A stretch of DNA of 64,000 bases from Aminobacter sp. HY435 (GCF_027568395.1 NZ_JANKZL010000012.1:124001-188000); one strand, 5' to 3'. Positions 26,394 to 36,225 are shown, counted from the first letter of the stretch. The notes: generated by a model from the letters alone, not told the origin. Made by a program: numbers and translations.

Positions 26394-27515
26394 ATGCTTG
26401 TCATCGAAAACCTTGAAAAGACCTATGCCGCGCGCGGCGGCGGCCAGCCGGTTCACGCCCTGCGCGGGGTCAACTGCACGGTCAAGCAAGGCGACTTCTT
26501 TGCACTTCTGGGGCCGAGCGGGTGCGGCAAGACGACGATGCTGCAGTCGATCGCCGGGCTGGAGACGCCGACCGGCGGCAAAATCCGGATCGGCGACAAG
26601 ACGGTCTTCAACTCGGACAAGTCGATCTACGTGCCGACCAGCCAGCGTATGCTGGGCATGGTGTTCCAATCCTACGCCATCTGGCCGCACATGACGGTGT
26701 TCGACAATGTCGCCTTCCCGCTCGTGCATGGCCGCCACAAGGCGCCGCGTGAAGAGGTTCGCAAGCGCGTCATGCTTGCGCTGGAACGTGTGAAACTGGC
26801 CGACTTTGCCCAGCGCCTGGCGCCCCACCTCAGTGGCGGACAGCAACAGCGCGTGGCACTCGCGCGCGCCATCGTCCATGAACCGCGCCTGCTTCTTCTT
26901 GACGAGCCGTTGAGCAATCTCGATGCGCGGCTGCGCGACACGATGCGCGAGGACCTGCGCAATCTCGTCAAGTCGCTCGGCATCACCACCGTTTTCGTCA
27001 CCCACGACCAGGTCGAAGCCATGGGCATGGCCGACCAGGTCGCGGTACTCCATGGTGGCTCGATCGTGCAGATCGGCGCCCCGGAAGAAATCTACTTCCG
27101 CCCGAGAACCGCCTTTGCTGCCAATTTCGTCGGCCGCAGCAACACGTTGCCCGGCCGGGTCACATCGGTCGAGCGCGTCGGCGGCCAGAACTTGCTGCGC
27201 TTCCAGACCGCGATCGGCGAGATCTGCAGCTCGGTCGCTTCCGACGTCGAGGCCGGCAGCGAAGGTCTGTGCATCATTCGTCCACAGGCATTCAGCCCGG
27301 TGCCGGACAGGACCGCGACCGAAGAATGCGCCAACGCCATTGGCGGTGTCCTGAGCGCCAGGAGCTTCCTTGGCGATACCGTCGAGGCACAGCTTACCGT
27401 TCGCGATACGCCCTTGCGCATCGTTCTCAATTCCTACGACACGGTCATGACGGGTTCCGAGATGCGTTTTTCGGTGCCCTTCGACAGGTGCGTCATCGTG
27501 CCCGCCGAGCGTTGA
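26394..27515 (+). CDS. ABC transporter ATPase (PotA/FbpC type)
   Basis: 373 residues from the ATG at 26394; a TTG four codons earlier is possible. Walker A GPSGCGKTT, Q-loop VFQSYAIWPHMTV, signature [10 protein letters not shown], Walker B LLLLDEPLSNLD and switch His in VTHDQ are complete. The C-terminal 120 residues form a TOBE-type regulatory domain as in PotA, FbpC and CysA. It energises the fused permease whose gene begins two bases downstream. Confidence 0.93.
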   Translation: MLVIENLEKTYAARGGGQPVHALRGVNCTVKQGDFFALLGPSGCGKTTMLQSIAGLETPTGGKIRIGDKTVFNSDKSIYVPTSQRMLGMVFQSYAIWPHMTVFDNVAFPLVHGRHKAPREEVRKRVMLALERVKLADFAQRLAPHLSGGQQQRVALARAIVHEPRLLLLDEPLSNLDARLRDTMREDLRNLVKSLGITTVFVTHDQVEAMGMADQVAVLHGGSIVQIGAPEEIYFRPRTAFAANFVGRSNTLPGRVTSVERVGGQNLLRFQTAIGEICSSVASDVEAGSEGLCIIRPQAFSPVPDRTATEECANAIGGVLSARSFLGDTVEAQLTVRDTPLRIVLNSYDTVMTGSEMRFSVPFDRCVIVPAER

Positions 27516-27517
27516 CC

Positions 27518-29245
27518 ATGGCAAGCGAGACAACAACGATGCCGCGTCGTCGCGCCAGCGATGCCGGCCAGCCCTGGATCGCGCAAACCGTGGTGCTGCT
27601 GATCGTGGCGGCGCTGGTCATCGGCCCTCTGCTGATGCTGTTCCGGACAGCCCTGCTGCCGGAGAACTCGCTGCCGTTCGAGACCTGGGAGTTCACGCTC
27701 TCCAATTTCGCGACCATTGTGACAGATCCGCAGGTGCTGGTCCTGCTGTTCAACACGGCGGTCTATGCACTGGGAAGCGTGGTGTTCGGCCTGGTGATCG
27801 CCACCGTGCTTGCCTGGCTGGTCGAACGCACGGACATGCCGGGCCGCACGGCAATCCGTGTCGCCCTGTTTACCTGGATGGCGGTGCCGCCTGTCATTTT
27901 GGGCTTCGGCTGGATTTTGCTGATCAATCCCGGCAGCGGTATTCTGAACGCGCTTTGGCGCACGCTTGCCGGCACCGACGGCCCGCTGACCATCTATTCG
28001 ATGTGGGCGCTGATCTTCATCACCGGCATCAGCGTGACCCCGACTGCCTTCGTCATGATCGGCGGTCTGTTCCGCAACATGGATCCGCAGCTCGAAAATG
28101 CCGGCTACGTCCACGGCGGCAACTGGTTGTCGGTTGCCCGCCGCATCACGCTGCCACTGCTCACGCCCGGACTCCTGTCGGTCGGCATCTATGTTTTCAT
28201 CGCGGTGGTGCAGACCTTCGAGCTGCCGCTGATCGTCGGGCTGACCGCCCGCATCCCGGTGCTGAGCACGCGCATCTACTTGCTGTCATCTCCTGATGTC
28301 GGCGTGCCCAATTACGGCCTGTCGGCAGCATTCGGCCTGCTGCTTCTGGTGGTCGCGGTGCTGTTGATGCTGCTTTACTTCCGCGTGGTGGGGGCAGGCG
28401 AAAAGTACCGTGTCGTCTCCGGCAAGAGCTTTAGGCCGCGCCAGACGGAGCTCGGGCGCTGGTCCATACCGGCGATGATCGGCACGGCATTGCTCGTACT
28501 GCTGATGATCCTGCCGCTTCTCGTGCTTTTGTGGACGAGCTTCCTGCGTTTCTATGAGCTGCCGAGCCTGGACGCCCTGTCGCGCGTGTCGCTGGACACC
28601 TATCGCGAGGTGCTTGCGCGCGGCGCGGTGCAAGGCGCGATCCTGAACACGGTGATCCTGGTGTTCGTCAGCAGCACCGCGACCATGTGCCTGGCAGCGG
28701 TGGTGGCGTGGTTTTCACAACGCGGTCGCGGCTGGATCGCACGGTCGCTCGACGTGCTTTCGTTCTCGCCGATCGCCATACCGCCCATCGTCATGGCTAT
28801 GGCAATCCTGTTGCTGTACCTGCGCACCCCGCTCTACGGTTCCGTGGCGATCCTCATCCTCGGCCACATGACGATCTATCTGGCTTTTGCCACGCGCACG
28901 CTGTCCAGCGCCCTGGTCCAGTTGCACAAGGAACTGGCCGACGCCGCCATGGTCAGCGGTGCCAGCTGGTGGACGACGCTCACCCGCGTCATCATTCCGC
29001 TGATATGGCCGCAAGCGCTGAATGGCTGGATCTGGGTGCTGGCGCACAGTGCGCGTGACCTGACGATCCCGCTGCTGTTGATGACCAACTCCAACATGGT
29101 CATGTCGACAGTGATGTGGACGTTGTGGGATGTGCCGGATCTCCCGGGCGCCGCCGCACTTTCCACCCTGCTCGTCGCTGCGCTTTTGTGCATCGTGGTT
29201 CCGCTGCAGATACTGATCACCCGCAAGTCAGAACGCGCGATGTGA
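27518..29245 (+). CDS. Fused two-domain ABC transporter permease (FbpB/AfuB type)
   Basis: 575 residues from the ATG at 27518. It has two homologous permease halves, each with about six membrane spans. The coupling loops are at NAGYVHGGNWLSVARRITLP in the first half and DAAMVSGASWWTTLTRVIIP in the second, the EAA motifs that contact the ATPase. One polypeptide thus forms the whole channel, as in FbpB/SfuB-type importers. Last gene of the three-gene transporter operon and convergent with lacI. Confidence 0.92.
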   Translation: MASETTTMPRRRASDAGQPWIAQTVVLLIVAALVIGPLLMLFRTALLPENSLPFETWEFTLSNFATIVTDPQVLVLLFNTAVYALGSVVFGLVIATVLAWLVERTDMPGRTAIRVALFTWMAVPPVILGFGWILLINPGSGILNALWRTLAGTDGPLTIYSMWALIFITGISVTPTAFVMIGGLFRNMDPQLENAGYVHGGNWLSVARRITLPLLTPGLLSVGIYVFIAVVQTFELPLIVGLTARIPVLSTRIYLLSSPDVGVPNYGLSAAFGLLLLVVAVLLMLLYFRVVGAGEKYRVVSGKSFRPRQTELGRWSIPAMIGTALLVLLMILPLLVLLWTSFLRFYELPSLDALSRVSLDTYREVLARGAVQGAILNTVILVFVSSTATMCLAAVVAWFSQRGRGWIARSLDVLSFSPIAIPPIVMAMAILLLYLRTPLYGSVAILILGHMTIYLAFATRTLSSALVQLHKELADAAMVSGASWWTTLTRVIIPLIWPQALNGWIWVLAHSARDLTIPLLLMTNSNMVMSTVMWTLWDVPDLPGAAALSTLLVAALLCIVVPLQILITRKSERAM

Positions 29246-29290
29246 GGACCGGCAACAACACTTTCGCGGCGAGTGAAGTCGCAGTCCCCG

Positions 29291-30325
29291 CTATCCAAGC
29301 TTCTCGACGATCGGCGGAATCTGGACGGTCTTCAGCTCGGATCCACCGGAATCGATGATCTCGAACACGGCGTCGAGCATGGCCGGCACGTCTTGCCGCA
29401 CCATTTCGATGTGGTCGCCGAGCATCGCCACGAAGGGATCCCAGTCGAAACAGCCGAGCAGGGGCATGTTGTCGGGATACTGGCCCGAGCCGCGCAGCCA
29501 GCGCATCACCCCTTCGAGCGAAATCGTCGAGTTGACGAACATGCCGCGCGGCAGCGTGCCGACAGTTTCGGCCAGATGCTTCATGGCCTGTTCCGATTTC
29601 TCCGGCGCGTAGCCGCACGTCAGGATCAGCCGCTCGTCGACTTCGATGCCGGCCTCGGCGTGCGCCGTTCGGAAACCGCGCACGCGCTCGGACGTGTTGT
29701 GGTCGTTTCCGCGCCCGCCGACAAAAAGCAGCGGGGTCATTTCGCCGAATTTCTTCTCGCTGTTTGCGAGCACCCGGCGCGTCAGTTCGAGCGCTCCGCC
29801 ATAATTGTCCGAGATCACCGACGGCGCCTTCGATCCCGGCAGGTCGAGGTTGACGGTGCGAACGCCCGCCGCCGCGCACAGATCGACGATCCTGTCCGGG
29901 TCGGTGGCACCGGTCGCGATCAGGCAGTCGACCTGATAGGACAGCATGGCCCGCGCCGCCTCTATTTCCAGGGCCGGATCGCGGCGGGTGCAGGTGACGA
30001 TGGGAAACAGTTCGCGGTCGCGCGCCATGGCCTCGAAACGCTCGACGATCGAGCCGAAGTAGCGGTTGTCATATTTGGGCACGATCATGCCGATGATCTT
30101 CGAGCGCTCCCGGCGCAGCACGCTGGCCTGCATGTTCAGGGCGTAACCCTGTTCCTGGGCGAGCAGCGTGATCCTCTCCGCCAACTGGCTGCTGATGCGC
30201 CGCTTCTTCCAGTTTCCGTTCAGCACAGCGCTTACCGCGCTCGCCGACGTGCCGGCCAGTTCGGCGAGATCGTAGATCGTCGTTCGTTTTGTCTGCGTGC
30301 TTCGCTTCACGAATAAGGCCTCCAC
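29291..30325 (-). CDS. LacI-family transcriptional regulator
   Basis: 344 residues from a GTG at 30325, or about 339 from a second GTG at 30310. The LacI headpiece is clear (TTIYDLAELAGTSASAVSAV then LNG) with the following hinge, and residues from about 75 form a periplasmic-binding-protein-like sugar sensor (GMIVPKYDNRYFGSIVERF). It is divergent from the pentose-type ABC operon and is the expected repressor, with the 36-base palindrome at 30369-30404 as the likely operator. An inducer such as ribitol or a related polyol is inferred from the catabolic genes. Confidence 0.9.
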   Translation of the reverse strand: MEALFVKRSTQTKRTTIYDLAELAGTSASAVSAVLNGNWKKRRISSQLAERITLLAQEQGYALNMQASVLRRERSKIIGMIVPKYDNRYFGSIVERFEAMARDRELFPIVTCTRRDPALEIEAARAMLSYQVDCLIATGATDPDRIVDLCAAAGVRTVNLDLPGSKAPSVISDNYGGALELTRRVLANSEKKFGEMTPLLFVGGRGNDHNTSERVRGFRTAHAEAGIEVDERLILTCGYAPEKSEQAMKHLAETVGTLPRGMFVNSTISLEGVMRWLRGSGQYPDNMPLLGCFDWDPFVAMLGDHIEMVRQDVPAMLDAVFEIIDSGGSELKTVQIPPIVEKLG

Positions 30326-30368
30326 TTCGGAGCCACCTTGACATCAACCGCGAGAAGGGGCAATTCTG

Positions 30369-30404
30369 CTTCATCGATTGAGCAAGCTTGCGCAATCGAT
30401 GAAG
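30369..30404. promoter_or_regulatory. 36-bp near-perfect palindrome, likely LacI operator
   Basis: Arms CTTCATCGATTG and CAATCGATGAAG (12 of 12 complementary) flank a central GCAAGCTTGC, itself a palindrome; only one base pair is mismatched. The GC-centred core suits LacI-family proteins. It lies 44 bases from the lacI start and 185 before the binding-protein start, and downstream of a TTGACA at 30338-30343 on the plus strand. The rest of the 263-base intergenic region shows only small repeats. Confidence 0.65.
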
Positions 30405-30588
30405 TCGCCAGCAAAGCGAAGCTGACTCAGGGAGGAGTCGGATCAGGAACCGAGACGATCGACGCGGTGGCCCAGGCCGCAACGCTCGATCCCGCGCGTC
30501 ATCAAATGGCGTCGCGTCGCCTGATTTCCGCACTCCCCTTTTGGAAGCCTGAGCCGCCGGCCCAGAAAATCCTTGGTGGAGGAAACAT

Positions 30589-31635
30589 ATGAAGACGATT
30601 GCTTATTTGCTTGCCTCGGCCGGCTTGGCCGTGACGCTTGGCAGCGCTGCGATGGCGCAGGATGCTGCCACCGTTGCGTTCCTGATGCCGGACCAGGCTT
30701 CGACCCGCTACGAACAGCATGACTATCCCGGCTTCAAGGCCGAGATGGAAAAGCTCTGCCCCAACTGCACGGTCATCTACCAGAACGCCAATGCCGACGT
30801 GGCGTTGCAGCAGCAGCAGTTCAACTCCGTGATCGCCCAGGGCGCCAAGGTCATCGTCCTTGACCCTGTCGATTCCGCGGCAGCCGCAGCACTGGTCGAG
30901 ATCGCGCACTCGCAGGACGTCAAGGTCATCGCCTATGACCGTCCGATCCCCAGCAAGCCGGCTGACTACTACGTCTCCTTCGACAACGAAGGCATCGGCC
31001 GTGCCATCGCCCAGTCGCTGGTCGACCACCTGAAGGCTTCGGGCGTTCCGGATGGCGCCGGCGTGCTCCAGATCAACGGCTCGCCGACCGACGCTGCCGC
31101 CGGCCTGATCCGCGACGGCATCGATTCCGCCCTCGACGCATCACCCTACAAGACGCTCGCTGAATTCGACACGCCGGACTGGGCGCCGCCGAAGGCTCAG
31201 GAATGGGCCGCTGGCCAGATCACCCGCTTCGGTGACCAGATCAAGGGCATCGTCGCCGCCAATGACGGCACCGGCGGTGGTGCGATCGCCGCGCTGAAAG
31301 CGGCCGGCGTCAAGCCGGTTCCCCCGGTGACCGGCAATGACGCGACGATCGCCGCGCTGCAGCTGATCATCTCGGGCGACCAGTACAACACCATCTCCAA
31401 GCCTTCCGAGATCGTGGCTGCCGCTGCCGCCAATGTCGCGGTGAAGCTGCTCAAGGGCGAGACCCCCGAAGCGCCGAACAAGCTCTACGACACGCCGTCG
31501 CAGCTGTTCGTGCCGGCGGTCGTCACCTCCGAGAACATCAAGGCCGAGATCTTCGACAAGGGCATCAACAAGCCGGAAGAAGTCTGCACCGGCGAGTATG
31601 TTGAAGGTTGCCGCAAACTCGGCATCATCAACTGA
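30589..31635 (+). CDS. Pentose/polyol ABC transporter substrate-binding protein (XylF/RbsB type)
   Basis: 348 residues with a signal peptide ending SAAMA. It has the Peripla_BP_4 pattern: VAFLMPDQASTRYEQHD, NSVIAQGAKVIVLDPVDS, VIAYDRPI, VSFDNEGIG and VTGNDATIAALQ. This order is closest to xylose-binding XylF. It binds a five-carbon sugar or polyol in the periplasm for the CUT2-type importer encoded next. GGAGG lies eight bases upstream. Cysteines in EKLCPNC and at the C-terminus (EVCTGEYVEGC) may form disulfides. Confidence 0.9.
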   Translation: MKTIAYLLASAGLAVTLGSAAMAQDAATVAFLMPDQASTRYEQHDYPGFKAEMEKLCPNCTVIYQNANADVALQQQQFNSVIAQGAKVIVLDPVDSAAAAALVEIAHSQDVKVIAYDRPIPSKPADYYVSFDNEGIGRAIAQSLVDHLKASGVPDGAGVLQINGSPTDAAAGLIRDGIDSALDASPYKTLAEFDTPDWAPPKAQEWAAGQITRFGDQIKGIVAANDGTGGGAIAALKAAGVKPVPPVTGNDATIAALQLIISGDQYNTISKPSEIVAAAAANVAVKLLKGETPEAPNKLYDTPSQLFVPAVVTSENIKAEIFDKGINKPEEVCTGEYVEGCRKLGIIN

Positions 31636-31699
31636 GCATGCAAACAAGGTCCGGCCGCGCTCGTCGCGGCCGGACGCCTACCGTCGAGAGGTCAGGGCA

Positions 31700-32521
31700 A
31701 TGACTGCTGATACCCAGAACATTCCCGCCAAGGGAGAGACGGTGCTGCGGCTGCGCGGCATCTCCAAGAATTTCGGCGCCGTGTCCGCGCTCACCGACAT
31801 CGAGCTCGACGTCAAGGCCGGCGAGGTCGTGGCTCTGGTCGGCGACAACGGCGCCGGCAAGTCGACGCTGGTCAAGGTCCTTGCCGGAGTGCACCAGCCG
31901 AGCTCGGGCAGCATTGAATTCTGCGGGCAGGGGGTGACGCTCGACAGCCCCGGCACGGCGCTGGGCCTCGGCATCGCCACGGTGTTCCAGGATCTCGCCC
32001 TGTGCGAAAACCTCGACGTCGTCGCCAATCTTTTCCTCGGCCATGAGATGTCGCCGTGGCAGCTGGACGAGGTGGCGATGGAAGTGCGCGCGTGGAGGCT
32101 GCTGCGCGAGCTCGCCGCGCGCATTCCCTCGGTGCGCGAGCCGATCGCATCCCTGTCGGGCGGCCAGCGCCAGACGGTGGCCATCGCGCGCTCGCTTCTG
32201 CTCAATCCCAAGGTGATCATGCTCGACGAGCCGACGGCGGCGCTCGGCGTGGCGCAGACCGCCGAAGTGCTCAACCTGATCGAGCGTGTCCGCGAGCGCG
32301 GGCTCGGCGTCATCATCATCAGCCACAACATGGAGGACGTGCGCGCCGTGGCCGACCGCATCGTCGTGTTGCGGCTCGGACGCAACAACGGCGTGTTCTT
32401 GCCGGATGCCTCCAACCAGGAACTCGTCGCCGCAATCACCGGCGCCACCGAAAATTCCGTTTCCAGGCGTCTCGACCGCAAGGCCGGCCTGGTCAGCGAA
32501 GCAAGCGAGGGGGCAGCATGA
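31700..32521 (+). CDS. Sugar ABC transporter ATPase, single domain (CUT2-type)
   Basis: 273 residues from the ATG at 31700. Walker A GDNGAGKST, signature LSGGQRQTVA and Walker B VIMLDEPTAALG are present, with ISHNMEDV as the switch region. RbsA and XylG normally carry two ATPase domains (about 500 residues); this is the single-domain type found in some rhizobial polyol and sugar importers, and it would act as a homodimer. Its stop overlaps the permease ATG. Confidence 0.92.
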   Translation: MTADTQNIPAKGETVLRLRGISKNFGAVSALTDIELDVKAGEVVALVGDNGAGKSTLVKVLAGVHQPSSGSIEFCGQGVTLDSPGTALGLGIATVFQDLALCENLDVVANLFLGHEMSPWQLDEVAMEVRAWRLLRELAARIPSVREPIASLSGGQRQTVAIARSLLLNPKVIMLDEPTAALGVAQTAEVLNLIERVRERGLGVIIISHNMEDVRAVADRIVVLRLGRNNGVFLPDASNQELVAAITGATENSVSRRLDRKAGLVSEASEGAA

Positions 32522-33780
32522 GCCAGAACCTTTCCAACAATCTCGCTCAGGGCGAACCGAAGCTCGATCGCAGCGACGAACGCGTGCGGCGCGACGAGGG
32601 CGTCTTCGGCATGCTGCGCGGGTTTGCCGACCGCGTGCGCTCCGGCGACCTCGGCATGTTGCCGGTGGCGGTGGGCCTGATCGTCATCTCGGTCGTCTTC
32701 TCGGCGCTCAATCCGGTCTTCCTCGCGCCCAACAACCTGGTGAACCTGCTCTTCGATTGCGCCACCGTCGGCGTCATTTCGCTCGGGATCATCTGCGTCC
32801 TGGTGCTCGGCGAGATCGACCTTTCGGTCGGCTCGATGAGCGGCCTGGCCTCGGCGATGGTCGGCGTGCTGTGGGTCAACCAGGGCTGGCCGGTTGCCGG
32901 CGCGATCATCGCAGCGCTTGTCGTCGGCGCCTGCGTCGGCTTGCTCTACGCCAACCTCTACAATCGCCTCGGCATGCCGAGCTTCATCGCGACCCTCGCC
33001 GGCCTGCTCGCATTGCTCGGCCTGCAGCTCTACATCCTCGGGCCGACGGGCTCGATCAACCTGCCTTATGCCTCGCCGCTCGTCCGCTTCGGTCAGATCC
33101 TGATCATGCCGGACTGGCTTTCCTACGGTCTCGCGCTGCTGCCGGGTGCCGTGATGATCGCCAAGGGCATGCGCACCATGGGGCAGCGCCAGGCCGCCAA
33201 TCTTTCGGCCCAGCCGCTCGGGGCACTGATCCTGAAAGCCATCGTGCTGACGGTGGCGCTTGAACTCGCGGTCTTTTATCTCAACCTCGGTCGTGGCGTG
33301 CCGTGGATGTTTGGCCTGTTCGTCGCGCTTGCGGTGATGCTCAACTATGGGCTGACGCGCACCAAGTGGGGCCGCTCGATGTTCGCCGTCGGCGGCAACA
33401 AGGAAGCGGCGCGTCGCTCGGGCATCAACGTGCGGCGGATCTACATGAGCGCCTTCGTGCTGTGCTCGACGCTTGCCGCGCTGGGTGGCGTTCTGTCCGC
33501 CGCGCGGCTGGCCTCCTCAAGCCAGCAGGCCGGTACCGGCGACGTCAACCTGAACGCGATCGCGGCAGCCGTCATCGGCGGCACCAGCCTGTTCGGCGGA
33601 CGCGGCAGCGCCTATTCGGCCTTGCTCGGCATCATCGTCATCCAGGCGATTTCGAACGGCCTGACGCTTCTGAACCTGAGTTCGTCGCTTCGCTACATGA
33701 TCACCGGCGGCGTCCTGGCAATCGCAGTCATCGTCGACTCGCTCGCACGGCGCTCGCGCGTCAGCCACGGCCGTGCCTGA
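32518..33780 (+). CDS. Sugar ABC transporter permease (XylH type)
   Basis: 420 residues, longer than RbsC and in the range of XylH, with a hydrophilic N-terminal tail of about 45 residues and then ten or more hydrophobic segments. LGEIDLSVGSMSGLASAMVG and AVIGGTSLFGGRGS are signature blocks of BPD_transp_2 sugar permeases. It completes the pentose-type importer with the preceding binding protein and ATPase. Confidence 0.92.
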   Translation: MSQNLSNNLAQGEPKLDRSDERVRRDEGVFGMLRGFADRVRSGDLGMLPVAVGLIVISVVFSALNPVFLAPNNLVNLLFDCATVGVISLGIICVLVLGEIDLSVGSMSGLASAMVGVLWVNQGWPVAGAIIAALVVGACVGLLYANLYNRLGMPSFIATLAGLLALLGLQLYILGPTGSINLPYASPLVRFGQILIMPDWLSYGLALLPGAVMIAKGMRTMGQRQAANLSAQPLGALILKAIVLTVALELAVFYLNLGRGVPWMFGLFVALAVMLNYGLTRTKWGRSMFAVGGNKEAARRSGINVRRIYMSAFVLCSTLAALGGVLSAARLASSSQQAGTGDVNLNAIAAAVIGGTSLFGGRGSAYSALLGIIVIQAISNGLTLLNLSSSLRYMITGGVLAIAVIVDSLARRSRVSHGRA

Positions 33781-33807
33781 CGCAATATTTCGAAATGGAG
33801 TTCTACA

Positions 33808-34536
33808 ATGGCTGATCTCATGAAGGGCAAGGTCGTCGCCATCACCGGCGCCGCCTCCGGCATCGGGCTCGAATGCGCGCGCACGCTTCTGGCCGAAGGG
33901 GCCAAGGTCGTCCTCATCGACCGGGCGCAGGACAGGCTCGAGCAGCTCTGCAAGGACTTGGGCCCGAACGCCCTGCCGCTTGTCGTCGACCTGCTCAAGC
34001 CGGCCGAGGTGTCCGGCATGCTGCCGCGCATCATCGAGATTGCCGGCGGGCTCGACGTCTTCCACGCCAATGCCGGCGCGTACATTGGCGGTCCGGTAGC
34101 GGATGGCGATCCGGACGCCTGGGACCGGATGCTCAACCTCAACATCAACGCAGCCTTCCGCTCGGTCCATGCGGTGCTGCCCCACATGATCGCGCAGAAG
34201 TCCGGCGACATCCTCTTCACCAGCTCGATCGCCGGTGTCGTGCCGGTCATCTGGGAGCCGATCTATACGGCGTCCAAGTTTGCCGTTCAGGCCTTCGTCC
34301 ACAGCACGCGCCGCCAGGTGGCGCAGCATGGCGTGCGCGTCGGTGCGGTGCTGCCCGGTCCCGTCGTCACAGCGCTCCTCGACGACTGGCCGAAGGAGAA
34401 GATGGAGGAGGCGTTGGCCAATGGCAGCCTGATGCAGCCGAAGGAGGTGGCCGATGCGGTGCTGTTCATGCTGACGCGTCCGCGCAACGTGACCATCCGC
34501 GACCTGGTGATCCTGCCTAACAGCGTCGATCTCTAG
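33808..34536 (+). CDS. Short-chain dehydrogenase, probable polyol (ribitol-type) dehydrogenase
   Basis: 242 residues of the classical SDR fold: TGAASGIG (13-20) for NAD binding, an Asp after the second strand (LIDRA, position 38) that favours NAD over NADP, NAG (88-90), and the catalytic Tyr153/Lys157 in YTASK with a Ser near 140. It follows a pentose-type transporter and precedes an FGGY kinase, so oxidation of ribitol (or a similar pentitol) to a ketopentose is the natural role. That substrate is inferred from neighbours, not from residues. Confidence 0.85.
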   Translation: MADLMKGKVVAITGAASGIGLECARTLLAEGAKVVLIDRAQDRLEQLCKDLGPNALPLVVDLLKPAEVSGMLPRIIEIAGGLDVFHANAGAYIGGPVADGDPDAWDRMLNLNINAAFRSVHAVLPHMIAQKSGDILFTSSIAGVVPVIWEPIYTASKFAVQAFVHSTRRQVAQHGVRVGAVLPGPVVTALLDDWPKEKMEEALANGSLMQPKEVADAVLFMLTRPRNVTIRDLVILPNSVDL

Positions 34537-34593
34537 TGCGCTCGACGCAGGACTTCCCTTCGCCGATCCAGTTCTGATTGCAGGCGGTAGACA

Positions 34594-36225
34594 ATGACCA
34601 ACACTTCCTCCGCGCGCCCCACGGGCGGCGAACGCTATCTCATCGGCGTCGATGTCGGGACGGGCAGCGCCAGGGCCGGCCTGTTCGACCTGACCGGCAC
34701 CATGCTGGCATCGGCCAAGCGCGACATCACGCTCTATCGCGAGGCTGGCTCGATCGTCGAACAGTCGAGCACCGAGATCTGGGCGGCCGTTTGCGCCTCG
34801 GTTCGCGAAGCGGTCGCCAGGGCCGGCGTCGATCCGAACGCTGTCGCCAGCGTCGGTTTCGATGCGACCTGCTCGCTGGTCGTGCTTGGCAAGGACGGCA
34901 GCCCGCTGCCGGTCGGGCCGTCGGAAGATCCGCAGCGCGACATCATCGTCTGGATGGATCACCGCGCGGTCGCGCAGGCCGAACGGATCAATGCCCAGGG
35001 CCACGACGTCCTGCGCTATGTCGGCGGCCGCATCTCGCCGGAGATGGAAACGCCCAAGCTGCTGTGGCTGCGCGAGAACCGTCGCGCGGTCTTCGACGCC
35101 GCATGGCAGTTCTTCGACCTTGCCGACTTCCTCACCTGGCGCGCGACGGGCGATCTGGCCCGCTCGACCTGCACGGTGACGTGCAAGTGGACCTATCTGG
35201 CGCATGAGAAGCGCTGGGACCCGAGCTATTTCCGCCAGATCGGCCTTGGCGTGCTCGCCGACGAAGCGTTTGCCCGCATCGGCCAGGACGTGGTCGACCC
35301 CGGCTCGGCGGTCGGCAACGGCTTGAGCGCGCGCGCGGCCGAAGAACTTGGCCTGGTTCCGGGAACCCCTGTCGGCGCAGGGATGATCGACGCCCATGCC
35401 GGCGGCATCGGCACCGTCGGTGTAGACGGCCCGCCCGAAAGCAACCTCGGATACGTCTTTGGAACGTCGTCCTGCACGATGACGTCGACCGCCGAGCCGG
35501 TGTTCGTCCCCGGTGTCTGGGGACCGTACTATTCGGCGATGGTCTCGGGCATGTGGCTCAACGAAGGTGGTCAATCGGCCGCCGGTGCTGCCATCGAACA
35601 GCTGCTGTCTTTCCATCCGGCGGCCGGCAGGGCGCAGGAACTGGCCAACACTCGAGGCGTATCGCTTCCGGTCCTGCTCGCCGAACTCGCCGCGAAGAAG
35701 GTCCGCAAGCTGTCGCAGACGGTGGACCTGGCCGGCGGGCTTCACGTCGTTCCGGAATTTCTCGGCAATCGAGCGCCGTTCGCCGACCCGCATGCCCGCG
35801 CCGTCATCGCCGGCCTCGGCATGGAAAACGACGTCGACAACCTCGTCGCGCTCTACATCGCGGGACTGTGCGGCATCGGCTATGGGCTGCGCCAGATCAT
35901 CGACGTACAGGCGTCGTCGGGCGCGCCGATCGACAAGATCGTCATCAGCGGCGGCGCCGGACAGCTCGATCTCGTTCGCCAGCTGCTGGCCGATGCGACC
36001 GGGAAGCCGGTGCTGGCAACGCAGGCCGAGGAGCCGGTTCTCCTGGGGGCGGCGATTCTGGGAAGCGTGGCTGCAGGGGTCTTTGCCGACATCGGCGCCG
36101 CGATGGCCAGCCTTTCGCGCACGGCCAGCACCTATGCGCCGGCCGATGGCAAGACGGCGGAGCAGCATGCCCGCCGCTACGCCGCTTTCCAGAAGCTCCA
36201 GGCGGTGGCGCGGGAAATCCGCTAA
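34594..36225 (+). CDS. FGGY-family carbohydrate kinase, probable ribulokinase
   Basis: 543 residues, typical of the ribulokinase branch. The N-terminal ATPase-fold phosphate loop is GVDVGTGSARAGLFD (18-32); substrate-facing WMDHRA and the C-terminal block VISGGAGQLDLVRQLLADAT with LLGAAILG follow. FGGY ribulokinases phosphorylate D- or L-ribulose at C5. With the preceding dehydrogenase this gives ribitol to D-ribulose to D-ribulose-5-phosphate, feeding the pentose phosphate pathway. Last gene of the operon. Confidence 0.87.
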   Translation: MTNTSSARPTGGERYLIGVDVGTGSARAGLFDLTGTMLASAKRDITLYREAGSIVEQSSTEIWAAVCASVREAVARAGVDPNAVASVGFDATCSLVVLGKDGSPLPVGPSEDPQRDIIVWMDHRAVAQAERINAQGHDVLRYVGGRISPEMETPKLLWLRENRRAVFDAAWQFFDLADFLTWRATGDLARSTCTVTCKWTYLAHEKRWDPSYFRQIGLGVLADEAFARIGQDVVDPGSAVGNGLSARAAEELGLVPGTPVGAGMIDAHAGGIGTVGVDGPPESNLGYVFGTSSCTMTSTAEPVFVPGVWGPYYSAMVSGMWLNEGGQSAAGAAIEQLLSFHPAAGRAQELANTRGVSLPVLLAELAAKKVRKLSQTVDLAGGLHVVPEFLGNRAPFADPHARAVIAGLGMENDVDNLVALYIAGLCGIGYGLRQIIDVQASSGAPIDKIVISGGAGQLDLVRQLLADATGKPVLATQAEEPVLLGAAILGSVAAGVFADIGAAMASLSRTASTYAPADGKTAEQHARRYAAFQKLQAVAREIR

